From Desulfacinum hydrothermale DSM 13146 (GTDB taxonomy: Bacteria > Desulfobacterota > Syntrophobacteria > Syntrophobacterales > DSM-9756), in the NCBI RefSeq assembly GCF_900176285.1, contig NZ_FWXF01000010.1, positions 62,001 to 126,000 on the forward strand: DNA of 64,000 nucleotides. The letters run 5' to 3'. The notes under the pieces were generated by a model that was not told the origin of the DNA, ran no database searches, and saw only the letters and a list, made by a program, of their open reading frames with translations. Position 1 is the stretch's first letter. Each line of letters starts with the position of its first letter. Positions 45,366 to 53,801 of the stretch are shown in pieces. Position numbers and translations under genes: made by a program.

Positions 45366-46022
45366 ATGATGGAACTTCTGGCCGTGGGCGCCGGCTCTTT
45401 CACCGTGGCCCTTTCGGGGGCCCTCATGCCCGGTCCGCTCTTTACCGTCACCATCGCCGAATCGACCCGCAGGGGCTTTCGAGCAGGCCCTCTCCTCATG
45501 ACGGGCCATTCCCTGCTGGAACTGGCCGTGGTGGTGGCGGTGGTGCTGGGGCTGGGACCCTACCTCAAGATGCCCGCCGTGATGGCCCTAATCGCCCTTC
45601 TCGGCGGCGGGTTCTTGGTGTTCATGGGGGCGGACATGGTGAGGAGTGCCGCGGGGCTCTCCTTGGACCTGGCCGTCCACGATCCGCAATCCCCGCCGAA
45701 AGGGCGCCATCCCGTCCTGCTGGGAGCTCTCGCCAGCCTTTCCAACCCCTACTGGACCCTGTGGTGGGCCACCATCGGATTGGGTTACCTGGTGGCGTCC
45801 ATGAAGCTGGGCGTCTGGGGGATCGGGGCCTTTTTCCTGGGACACATTGCGGCGGATTATGCCTGGTACAGCCTACTGTCGTTGGGGGTGAGCAAGGGCA
45901 CCCGGTTCATGGGCGATGGAAGTTACCGGTGGATCGTTCGCTGCTGCGGAGTTTTCCTGGTCTTCTTCGGCGCCTGGTTCCTGTGGGCCGCCAAAGGGTT
46001 CTTGACCTGCTGGCTTGCCTGA
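45366..46022 (+). CDS. LysE-family exporter
   Basis: 218 residues, six membrane spans, opening with the family motif GALMPGPLFTVTIAESTRRG. Typical substrates of LysE/RhtB transporters are amino acids such as lysine, homoserine or threonine; which one here is unknown. ATG 45366 or 45369 are equivalent choices; GGAGGAGG lies about 10 bp upstream. Repeat copies D and E flank the gene. Confidence 0.88.
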   Translation: MMELLAVGAGSFTVALSGALMPGPLFTVTIAESTRRGFRAGPLLMTGHSLLELAVVVAVVLGLGPYLKMPAVMALIALLGGGFLVFMGADMVRSAAGLSLDLAVHDPQSPPKGRHPVLLGALASLSNPYWTLWWATIGLGYLVASMKLGVWGIGAFFLGHIAADYAWYSLLSLGVSKGTRFMGDGSYRWIVRCCGVFLVFFGAWFLWAAKGFLTCWLA

Positions 46023-46139
46023 GGATTGACGCAGCCCCCCCTTGGGCCGGGCTCCTCCCGATGGCTCTGGATGGGGCCTCGGCTTGCCTGCGGTCCACGT
46101 GAAACCACAGCCTGTTTGCCCCATGATGGCGTCCCCCCA

Positions 46140-46262
46140 CTTCGGCGCCCCCGACGCGGCTTTCTGAGAGCCCAACAGCACACCAGCACACCAGGGCACA
46201 GGGGAAGTTCAACTCGTTGGAAATCCCCAAAAAAGTCGATGAAAGGCCGTTGTGGGAAAAAC
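46140..46262 (+). repeat. Dispersed repeat, copy E (partial)
   Basis: Right half only: GCGGCTTTCTGAGAG, CAGCACACCAGGGCACAGGG, AAGTTCAACTCGTTGGAAAT and GATGAAAGGCCGTTGTGGG correspond to the consensus right half. The rest of 46023-46567 has no gene I can support. Confidence 0.6.
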
Positions 46263-46567
46263 TCCGAAAGTGGGCCTTCGCCGAAGAAAAAAGCCGGCTC
46301 CGGCGCATCCTCGCATCGCGTGTCCTTTCCAGGGCGGGCGCGCTGGGGTCGAGAAGGCTTTACCGGATGGTTGCCAAGGGATAGAGTGCTTCTTGCGTGG
46401 CCATGGATTTGAGCCTGTCCAGCCTGGTGGGGCTCGGGAATGGGGGATGAAGGGCTTGGCGGCGTGCGGTCTTCCCCGGAAGCGGGGTCCTACATATGGG
46501 GTTGGGGCTTCCAAGATCAAAGAGGGAGTGGAAGTACGGTTTTACGAAGACCATAGGAGGTCAAACC

Positions 46568-46762
46568 ATGACAGAGGCCGTGAAACAGCTCATTTCGACC
46601 ACCCGTGCCCTCATGGAATACATGGACCAGGAATTCGTCTTCGATAAGATGGGCGATGCCGGCTGCGGCGGGGTGGATCCCTATCGTTCCGAGACCTTCG
46701 ACGAGCTCATCCGGGCCGTTCAGGCCGCTCTGAAGGAGGTGGACGGGGCCTCATGCGAATAA
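46568..46762 (+). CDS. Small hypothetical protein
   Basis: 64 residues, acidic and helical, with the distinctive FDKMGDAGCGGVDPYRSETF. No known domain. The ribosome site AGGAGGT is 6-7 bp before ATG 46568, which supports translation. Converges with the SidJ-like operon end at 46779. Confidence 0.72.
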   Translation: MTEAVKQLISTTRALMEYMDQEFVFDKMGDAGCGGVDPYRSETFDELIRAVQAALKEVDGASCE

Positions 46763-46778
46763 GGCGTCCGGCAAGGCC

Positions 46779-48461
46779 TTAGGGGGAGTACGGCGCCGCT
46801 GCTCGCTTGGCCGGTTCGGCGCTGTGGCGCCGGTGAAAGTAGCGGCCGCTGATGCAAAGCGCCGATGCCGTCCCCACGAAGCGGATCATCTCAGGAAGCG
46901 AGATGCGGTCGTTGAAGGCGCCCAGGTGGGGGCCGGTGTGCAGCACGATGTCTTCCGCACCCCGCCGGTAACGGAGCGCTTCATGGGGCGACAGGCCCCG
47001 CTCCATCAGAAAATCGCGGAATTCGTCGTCGGCCATCTGTTCCTGGTCGGGCACTCGCAGGATCTCTTCCATGTGCCGGTCCACACCCATTTCTTCGATC
47101 ATTCGATGGGCCAGGTGATCCAGGTCCCAGCCGGGTTCCGGAGCCGGAAGGCCTCCCGTAACACCTTCATAATACCTTTCAAAAACGCTTCGGAGGATCT
47201 TTTTCAAAAGCGGCGGGTCGAAAAGGTCCCGGGCGTCCACGGGGGACCCGTCCGGCTGGAGCCCCCTTCGGCGCGGATCCCGGTTGCGGAAGTAGCTTCC
47301 CGCCACCAGCAGAAGGCTCAAAAGGTGCATCCCCACCTGTTCGTAGATGGACACGCCCGAGGCACCCGCGGGTTCCAGGTGTTCCAGGTCGCGGATTCCG
47401 GAAAGGCCGAAGTTGGGAAAATCACACGATTCCAGCCAGCGGTCCAACCGTCCGCCCCGTGGCCACCGGTAGAGCCCCCCGTCGTTTCGACGGTGCCGCT
47501 GAACGCGGTTGTGGAAAAGGGGGATGGGGGCGGTGTGCACCACCCCTCGGGATAGCAGCCTGCCCAGGAGCAGGGCATTTCGAGAAAGGAACTTCAAAAA
47601 GACGGCCTTGGAAAGGAGGCGCCCCTCACATGGCTGGTTGGGGTAGTGGAAGTAACCGTTCGGCGCTTGGAAGGCCACGGCCCATCGAGCCTTCTCTAAG
47701 CCGGGCGAAAGGGGCGCTCCGGTGTGACGGAGCCGAAACAGCCACCGCCCGTCCAGGGACAGCGGCAACGGGATCTTGCCCAAACGGCCCAAACGGGTCT
47801 CTTCCCAGGACCAGAGAAGCCGCATCCAGCCGATCTCCCGCACAAGCAGTCCCGCTGCCTCCTCGTCCTGGGCCGTCTTCACCACCAGGATTCCCCCGCT
47901 TTTCCGGACCCACACCAGGCTGCGCCCCTTGGGAAACCATCTCCCGGAGCGGCCGGCACCTGTTGGAGCTTCCGGCCGGAAAGTGGGCACCTGCCTCAAT
48001 CGATTCAGGAGATCCGGGAGGGCCACTGGAAGGGCGTGGGAACGATCGTCTGTGGGCATGGACGGGGGATTGGTCTCCAACGGCAGGCTTCCCAGCACCT
48101 GGCAAGCGGCCTGCTGGCAGGGGTCTTGCCCTTCCAGGGCCAGCGATTCCAGTACTCTTCGGGCATGTTCCACCACGTCCCGTCTGGGGCAGGCCTCCAC
48201 GATGCAGCGAAGCCCCATGGCCGCTTCCTTACAAAAGAAAAAAGCCTGGCGCTGCTTGAGATAGGGCGGGTGCACCAGGAGGCGGCGAACGAGGCGAATG
48301 GTTTCGTGGTCGGCGGAGCCCGGATTGTGGAGAAGAAACCGATTCAGTTCCTGAACCTTCAAGTAGGCTCCACCGAAATCCAAAGGCCGCGGGCGAAGTT
48401 CGTTCTTAAGGCGCTCCAGATCTCGGTTGGGCGAGAAGGCTTTTGGTGAAAAACCATTCAT
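46779..48461 (-). CDS. SidJ-related pseudokinase
   Basis: 560 residues. The N-terminal 150 residues are helical, repeat-like; the central and C-terminal regions resemble the protein-kinase-like fold of SidJ-related proteins: a lysine strand GGILVVKTAQDEEAAGLLV, HTAPIPLFHNRVQRHRRNDG, CDFPNFGLSGIRDLEHL and SIYEQVGMHLLSLLLVAG. In Legionella, SidJ is a calmodulin-activated protein polyglutamylase built on a kinase fold; bacterial homologues such as this are uncharacterised. I assign it by motif pattern, without alignment. It is the last gene of a three-gene operon, overlapping the HDAC-like stop by 4 nt. Confidence 0.72.
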   Translation of the reverse strand: MNGFSPKAFSPNRDLERLKNELRPRPLDFGGAYLKVQELNRFLLHNPGSADHETIRLVRRLLVHPPYLKQRQAFFFCKEAAMGLRCIVEACPRRDVVEHARRVLESLALEGQDPCQQAACQVLGSLPLETNPPSMPTDDRSHALPVALPDLLNRLRQVPTFRPEAPTGAGRSGRWFPKGRSLVWVRKSGGILVVKTAQDEEAAGLLVREIGWMRLLWSWEETRLGRLGKIPLPLSLDGRWLFRLRHTGAPLSPGLEKARWAVAFQAPNGYFHYPNQPCEGRLLSKAVFLKFLSRNALLLGRLLSRGVVHTAPIPLFHNRVQRHRRNDGGLYRWPRGGRLDRWLESCDFPNFGLSGIRDLEHLEPAGASGVSIYEQVGMHLLSLLLVAGSYFRNRDPRRRGLQPDGSPVDARDLFDPPLLKKILRSVFERYYEGVTGGLPAPEPGWDLDHLAHRMIEEMGVDRHMEEILRVPDQEQMADDEFRDFLMERGLSPHEALRYRRGAEDIVLHTGPHLGAFNDRISLPEMIRFVGTASALCISGRYFHRRHSAEPAKRAAAPYSP

Positions 48462-49255
48462 GCCCGTCTCTCCGCCACCGTCTCCCACCCTTCCTTTCCC
48501 TCCAGTCCCCGGCAGAAGGCCAGTGCGGCCTTTCCCAATGCGTGGGCCGTGTAGCCGCCTTCCAGCAAAGCGAAGAGACGGCCGCGTGCCTTCCGGCGCG
48601 CCGTCTCGCCAAGAACCCGCCCTATGCGGTGATAGTCCCCGTTGGTCAACAGATTTCCCCAGTCCTGGACGTGGAGGTCAAAACCGGCCGAGACCCCGAT
48701 GACATCCACGGGCCCGAGCTCCTCCAGCCGGCTCTCCAATCGATCCATCAAGTCAGCCCCGTCGGCCAGGGTCATGTCCACCAGGTGGACCCGGGAATCA
48801 TCGCCCAGGATCTCCGCCGTTCCATCGGCCCGGTGCATGTCGATGTCCACCACGGCGGCGCTCTTTGCCAGCCCCTTTTCCAGAAGGGACAAGACGGCCA
48901 CGGCCATGTTGTTGAAAAAACAAAAACCGCCGTAACGGTTGCGACCCGCGTGATGGCCGGGGGGGCGGATGGCGGCGAAAGCGCATCGACCGGACAGGGC
49001 CAGTTGCGCCGCGCACAGGGCCCCGCCCGCCGCCAGGAAGGCCGCCGCCAGAACATCCAGGCCTTCCAGCTGGACACGCACCAGTTGTTCCGGATCGTGG
49101 GCTCTCAGGATGTCCGCCTTGGAGGCCGGTTCCGGAGTGACGACCGGGTAGAATTCCTTGAGTTTGGAGAAGACGGCGCGGGCCCGCGCCGGGGTTTCCA
49201 CAGCACCGGTGGGATAGCGCTTGAGGTAGCCGTCGTGAAAGACAAGGGTCAGCAT
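48458..49255 (-). CDS. Histone-deacetylase-family (class II-like) amidohydrolase
   Basis: 265 residues. Metal and catalytic residues of the HDAC/AcuC/APAH fold are in place: RPPGHHAGRNRYGGFCFFNN (tandem histidines), VVDIDMHRADGTAEI (Asp and His ligands) and VIGVSAGFDLHVQDWG (Asp ligand), plus LLEGGYTAHAL. It should remove acyl groups from proteins or small amines with Zn2+. It overlaps the upstream unknown gene by 7 nt and the SidJ-like gene by 4 nt, indicating one transcript and coupled translation. Confidence 0.92.
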   Translation of the reverse strand: MLTLVFHDGYLKRYPTGAVETPARARAVFSKLKEFYPVVTPEPASKADILRAHDPEQLVRVQLEGLDVLAAAFLAAGGALCAAQLALSGRCAFAAIRPPGHHAGRNRYGGFCFFNNMAVAVLSLLEKGLAKSAAVVDIDMHRADGTAEILGDDSRVHLVDMTLADGADLMDRLESRLEELGPVDVIGVSAGFDLHVQDWGNLLTNGDYHRIGRVLGETARRKARGRLFALLEGGYTAHALGKAALAFCRGLEGKEGWETVAERRA

Positions 49256-49716
49256 GAGGGATCATCCGTTGTGTGATCGGTCGCTGGATTGTTCTCGTAG
49301 GGACTTCGAGATGTGACCACTTCTTTGAGTCTTTCCGCAATGGCATGGTACAGGGCCAGGGTCTGCGGGGATCCGTAGCCCTTGTCGGCGTGGATGAAGA
49401 CGGGCTGCCCGTTTCCGTACTTGAGCTTGGACGAGACCACCACGTAGGGGATGTGGCGTTCCTTGGCGCATTCATGGACCAGTTGGATGAAATGGCCTCG
49501 GATCAGGATGAGATCCGGCGTTTGGAACTGCGGGTGCAGGTGGTAGGCGAAGGCCTGTTCCCGGGGAAATTGGCGGATTTCCACACGGAGCCCGTGGCGC
49601 GCGCAGATCTTTTGAAGCAGCTTTCCGTCCAGTCCGCAGTGAAGCATGTAGAGAAGAAGCGGCCGGTCGGGCGGCCCGACGGGTTCGGGCTTTTCTTTCT
49701 TTTCTTCTTCCTTCAT
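49249..49716 (-). CDS. Unknown protein heading the HDAC/SidJ-like operon
   Basis: 155 residues. After a charged, lysine/glutamate-rich start (MKEEEKKEKPEP) come LLLYMLHCGLDGKLLQKICA and LILIRGHFIQLVHECAKERH, compatible with a small alpha/beta fold; the tail is hydrophilic. I recognise no family. ATG 49716 has AGGTGG 7 bp upstream and is preferred to a TTG at 49749. Divergent from the fad regulator. Confidence 0.75.
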   Translation of the reverse strand: MKEEEKKEKPEPVGPPDRPLLLYMLHCGLDGKLLQKICARHGLRVEIRQFPREQAFAYHLHPQFQTPDLILIRGHFIQLVHECAKERHIPYVVVSSKLKYGNGQPVFIHADKGYGSPQTLALYHAIAERLKEVVTSRSPYENNPATDHTTDDPSC

Positions 49717-49867
49717 GGTGCCCACCTTTTCCGTTTTGACTTTGTGCAATCATTATATCACCAGGAGGCGAGCGCCGACACCTTGGTGCGGGATGTGTGC
49801 CCGACGCGGTGCCAAAGCCCAATGGAACGGTCCATCCATCCCGGCTGATTCCGTCGCACTTTTTCCC

Positions 49868-49897
49868 TTGACAGGGGGTTGTGGAAGAGTTTATGAG
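49868..49897 (+). promoter_or_regulatory. Promoter of the fad operon
   Basis: Consensus -35 TTGACA at 49868-49873; -10 TATGAG at 49892-49897 with an 18-bp spacer. The expected start of transcription falls at about 49904, inside the operator described next. Confidence 0.55.
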
Positions 49898-50585
49898 CAC
49901 CCTGAATGATGGTTCATTCATAAGCACGGTGTACATTCACCCGGGAGGTGGGGCCATCGCTCGCAATAACCACAAAAATTCCGACAAGCGCCGGCGCATC
50001 TTGGATGCCGCGGTGAGCGTGTTCGCCGAAAAGGGATTCTTCCAGTCCAAGGTGTCTGAAATCGCTCGCATGGCCGGCGTGGCCGACGGCACCATCTATC
50101 TCTACTTCAAAAACAAGGACGACCTGCTCATCTCCATCTTCGAAGAGAAGATGCAGGAAATCAACGTCACCTTCCGCCGGGCATTGGAGGAGGAAAAGGA
50201 TGCTCGGGCCCGGTTCCGAAAGCTCATCCACATGCATCTGGCCGGCTTTCAGGCCTATCCGGAACTGGCCGCCGTGCTCCAAGTGGAGCTGCGACAGAGC
50301 AGCCGATTCATGCGCGGCTACAAGAAGGTGGAGTTGAAAAAATACCTGGATTTCATTGGAGAAGTCATAGAACAGGGTCAAAAAGAGAGGGCTTTCCGCC
50401 CGGATATCCCGCTGGGGCTGGCCAAGCGGCTGGTCTTCGGCACCTTGGACGAGGTGGTCTCCACGTGGGTGTTGGCCGGTCGGCCCTATGACCTGGAAAC
50501 TTTGGCGGATCCCATCGTGGATCTTTTCCTCCGGGGGATCCAGCGGGAACCCTCCGGGACGAAGACGGAAACCGAGCGTCGGTGA
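49893..50585 (+). CDS. TetR-family fatty-acid-type regulator (FadR-like)
   Basis: About 220 residues. The helix-turn-helix is clear: RRRILDAAVSVFAEKGFFQS, VSEIARMAGVADGTIYLYF. The ligand-binding part continues to PDIPLGLAKRLVFGTLDEVV, typical of acyl-CoA-responsive TetR proteins of fatty-acid operons. It heads the acyl-CoA dehydrogenase/thiolase/FadB genes and should repress them via the palindrome at 49903. The start is ambiguous: ATG 49893 lies in the predicted -10; GTG 49929 or a codon after the strong GGGAGGTG at 49943-49950 may be the real one. Confidence 0.88.
   Translation: MSTLNDGSFISTVYIHPGGGAIARNNHKNSDKRRRILDAAVSVFAEKGFFQSKVSEIARMAGVADGTIYLYFKNKDDLLISIFEEKMQEINVTFRRALEEEKDARARFRKLIHMHLAGFQAYPELAAVLQVELRQSSRFMRGYKKVELKKYLDFIGEVIEQGQKERAFRPDIPLGLAKRLVFGTLDEVVSTWVLAGRPYDLETLADPIVDLFLRGIQREPSGTKTETERR
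49903..49920. promoter_or_regulatory. FadR-type operator
   Basis: Perfect inverted repeat TGAATGA-TGGT-TCATTCA, matching the Bacillus FadR consensus TGAATGANTANTCATTCA in both half-sites. It overlaps the predicted transcription start, so the regulator probably represses its own operon. Confidence 0.82.
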
Positions 50586-50639
50586 CGGCTTCCAGGAGCC
50601 GGGAACGGACACAGCGATCAAGAAGGGGAGGAGACGGTC

Positions 50640-52499
50640 ATGAAACTGCTGGTGGATGAAAGGGACCTCAAGTTCGTTCTTTACGAACAACTGAAGGCGG
50701 AGGATCTCTGCAAGTATCCCAAGTGGGAAGAGTATTCCAAGGAAATGTTCGACATGGCCTTGGAACAGGCCGAAAAGCTGGCCGAGCAAGAATTTTATCC
50801 CACCAACAAGAAGGGTGACCAGGAAGGCTGCCGCTATGAAAACGGCGTGGTCAAGGTCCCCGAATGCTTTCATCAGCCCTATCGGCTCTACTGCGAGGGC
50901 GGATGGCTGGCCATGGCCGATGATCCGGAAGTGGGCGGTCAGGGCTTTCCCGCCACGGTGGCCAACGCCTGCGTGGAATTCTTTGCCGCCGCCAACTGGG
51001 CCCTGCTCATGTACCCGGGCCTGACCCATGGGGCCGCCCGTCTGCTCGAGAAGTACGGCACGCCGGAGCTGCAGGAAAAGTACATGTACAAAATGTTTTC
51101 CGGCGAATGGGGCGGCACCATGTGCCTGACGGAGGCCGGCGCGGGAAGCGACGTGGGCAACCTCCGCACCAAGGCCGTTCCCGTGGGAGACGGCACCTAC
51201 AAGATCGAAGGCCAGAAGATCTTCATCTCCTCGGGCATGCACGATCTGACGGAAAATATCGTGCACATGGTGCTGGCCCGGATCGAAGGGGCCCCCAAGG
51301 GGACCAAGGGCATCTCCATCTTCCTGGTGCCCCGCCTGCTGGTGGACGACAACGGCAACCTGGTGGACAACGACGTGCATTGCGCCGGTATCGAGCACAA
51401 GATGGGCATCCACGGCTCCTCCACGTCCGTTTTGAACTTCGGTGAAAACGGAAAGTGCATCGGCTACCTGATGGGCCAGGAAAACAAGGGCATGCGCATC
51501 ATGTTCGACATGATGAACGAAGCCCGTCTCTTCGTGGGTATGCAGGGACAGGGCCATGCCAGCGCCGCCTATCTGCATGCGCTGCAATACGCCAAGGAGC
51601 GCATCCAGGGCACGCCCGTGGAGCGCATGAAGGACCCGGGAGCCGAACGGGTGGCCATCATCAACCATCCGGACGTGCGCCGCATGCTCATGTTCATGAA
51701 GGCCAGCACGGAAGGTGTGCGCGGCCTGCTCCATCTCACGGCCTATTGCATCGACCGGGCCGAGGTGGCCGAATCCGAAGAGGAACGGGAGCTCTACCAG
51801 GGCTACGTGGATCTGCTCATCCCCATCGTCAAATCCATGGGAAGCGACCTGGGCTTCCGGGTGTGCGAGACGGCCGTGCAGGTTTACGGCGGTTACGGCT
51901 ACACCAGCGAATACCCGGTGGAGCAGTTCCTGCGTGATTGCAAGATCGCTGCCCTCTACGAAGGCACCAACGGCATCCAGGCGCTGGACTTGGTGGGCCG
52001 CAAGATTGCCATGAAGCGCGGCCGACTCTTCAAGAACGCCGTCAAGTTCAGCCGCGAGATGGTGGCCAAGTTCAAAAAGAATTACCGCATGCGGGAAATG
52101 ATCGAGATCTACGAAGAGGCGGCCGAAAGCCTGCTGCAGGTCACCAAGTTCTTCGGGCTCAAGGGCATGACCGACGAATTCCACGTGCCCCTTCTCTACG
52201 CCAAGCCCTACCTGGATCTGTTCGGCGACGTGGCCATCGGCCTCAACTTCCTGTGGCAGGCCTACATCGCCGACCGCAAGCTCCAGGAGATCTTCGCCGA
52301 CCACAACGCCAAGGACGAAAAGGCCCAGCGCGAGCTGCTGGAATCGAACCGCAGCGCCGCCTTCTATGCGGGCAAGATCGCGTCGGCCAAGTTCTGGATG
52401 AGCCAGGTGCTTACCCAGGCTTCGGGCAAGGCGCGCGGCATCATGCTGAGCGACAAGTCGCCGCTTGACATTCCGGAGACCGGTTTCGCGCTGGTCTAG
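50640..52499 (+). CDS. Acyl-CoA dehydrogenase
   Basis: 619 residues, longer than the usual 380 because of a C-terminal extension, as in FadE/DmdC-like members. MCLTEAGAGSDVGNLRTKAV and GQKIFISSG are the FAD-binding/substrate loop; RVCETAVQVYGGYGYTSEYP and ALYEGTNGIQALDLVGRK hold the catalytic glutamate and C-terminal flavin contacts. Oxidises acyl-CoA to enoyl-CoA; electrons go to ETF, which is not in this window. GGGGAGGAG precedes ATG 50640. Third position of the fad operon after the regulator. Confidence 0.94.
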   Translation: MKLLVDERDLKFVLYEQLKAEDLCKYPKWEEYSKEMFDMALEQAEKLAEQEFYPTNKKGDQEGCRYENGVVKVPECFHQPYRLYCEGGWLAMADDPEVGGQGFPATVANACVEFFAAANWALLMYPGLTHGAARLLEKYGTPELQEKYMYKMFSGEWGGTMCLTEAGAGSDVGNLRTKAVPVGDGTYKIEGQKIFISSGMHDLTENIVHMVLARIEGAPKGTKGISIFLVPRLLVDDNGNLVDNDVHCAGIEHKMGIHGSSTSVLNFGENGKCIGYLMGQENKGMRIMFDMMNEARLFVGMQGQGHASAAYLHALQYAKERIQGTPVERMKDPGAERVAIINHPDVRRMLMFMKASTEGVRGLLHLTAYCIDRAEVAESEEERELYQGYVDLLIPIVKSMGSDLGFRVCETAVQVYGGYGYTSEYPVEQFLRDCKIAALYEGTNGIQALDLVGRKIAMKRGRLFKNAVKFSREMVAKFKKNYRMREMIEIYEEAAESLLQVTKFFGLKGMTDEFHVPLLYAKPYLDLFGDVAIGLNFLWQAYIADRKLQEIFADHNAKDEKAQRELLESNRSAAFYAGKIASAKFWMSQVLTQASGKARGIMLSDKSPLDIPETGFALV

Positions 52500-52582
52500 A
52501 GGTGGATCTCACAAAACGGGGAAGCCACCGGGCCCCGGGCCCCGGCTTCCCCGCCCTGACGCTCAACGAAGGAGGAAGTCTC

Positions 52583-53779
52583 ATGAAAGCGAGAGACGTG
52601 GTAGTGGTGGACGGCATTCGCACAGCATTCGGCAAGGCCGGTGAAAGGGGCATTTTTTGGATGACCCGCGCCGACGACATGGTGGTGAAGGTCATTCGGG
52701 AATTGATGCGCCGCAATCCCCAGGTGAAGCCCGAGATGGTGGAAGAAAACGTCTGGGGCGCCACCACCCAGGAAGGCGACCAGGGGCTCACCATGGGCCG
52801 CACCACGGCCATCCTGGCCGGGCTGCCCGTGGCCACGGCGGGCTATTCCGTGGACCGCATGTGTGCGGGCGGCATGACGGCCGTCGCCTGCGCCGCCTCG
52901 GAGATCGCCGTGGGTGCCTGTGATGTGGCCATCGCGGGCGGTGTGGAACACATGGGCCACCATCCCATGGGCGCCACGGCGGATCCCAACCCCCGGTTCC
53001 TCACGGAAAAGCTGGTATCCCAAGATGCTCTGGTCATGGGAAAGACCGCCGAAAACCTGCATGACATGTTTCCTGAGATCACCAAGGAAATGGCGGATGA
53101 GTACTCGCTCCTGTGCCAGAAGAAGACCGCCAAGGCCTACCAAGAAGGCAAGATCCAGAAGATGATCGTCCCCATGACCGTCTACACCAAGAACGGCTGG
53201 AAGGTGGCCGACCGGGACGAGCAGCCGCGCCCCGAAACCACCATGGAAGGTCTGGCCAACCTGCGCACGCCCTTCCGCGTCAAAGGCAAGGTGACCCCCG
53301 GAAACGCCTCCGGCTTGAACGACGGTGCCTGCGGCGTCCTGCTCATGAGCGAAGAAAAGGCCAAGGAGCTGGGTCTCAAGCCCAAGATGCGCCTGGTGGG
53401 CTATGCCTTTGCAGGCGTCAAGCCCGAGATCATGGGCTACGGGCCCATTCCCTCCACCAAGAAGGTGCTCGCCCGCACCGGCCTCAAGTTCGAAGACCTG
53501 GACGTGGTTGAGCTCAATGAAGCCTTTGCGGTGCAGGCCATTGCCTACATGAAGGAATTCGGCATGAAGTTTCCCGATGACAAGCGCCTCAACCCCTACG
53601 GCGGCGCCATCGCTTTCGGACACCCTCTGGCCTCTTCCGGACCGCGCTTGGTGGTGCACCTCATGCACTACTTCGAAGAACATCCGGAAGCCCGGTACGG
53701 CCTGGCCACCATGTGCGTGGGGCTGGGTCAGGGTGGTTCGATCATCTGGGAAAACGTGCAGAACACCAAATCCGAATAG
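52583..53779 (+). CDS. fadA: 3-ketoacyl-CoA thiolase / acetyl-CoA acetyltransferase
   Basis: 398 residues. The thiolase nucleophile lies in YSVDRMCAGGMTAVACAASE; NPYGGAIAFGHPLASSGPRL carries the catalytic histidine and LATMCVGLGQGGSIIW the second cysteine. Cleaves 3-ketoacyl-CoA with CoA. GGAGG is 8-9 bp upstream of ATG 52583. It follows the dehydrogenase by 83 bp. Confidence 0.94.
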   Translation: MKARDVVVVDGIRTAFGKAGERGIFWMTRADDMVVKVIRELMRRNPQVKPEMVEENVWGATTQEGDQGLTMGRTTAILAGLPVATAGYSVDRMCAGGMTAVACAASEIAVGACDVAIAGGVEHMGHHPMGATADPNPRFLTEKLVSQDALVMGKTAENLHDMFPEITKEMADEYSLLCQKKTAKAYQEGKIQKMIVPMTVYTKNGWKVADRDEQPRPETTMEGLANLRTPFRVKGKVTPGNASGLNDGACGVLLMSEEKAKELGLKPKMRLVGYAFAGVKPEIMGYGPIPSTKKVLARTGLKFEDLDVVELNEAFAVQAIAYMKEFGMKFPDDKRLNPYGGAIAFGHPLASSGPRLVVHLMHYFEEHPEARYGLATMCVGLGQGGSIIWENVQNTKSE

Positions 53780-53801
53780 GGTGAGGCAAGGAGGGAACGT
53801 C

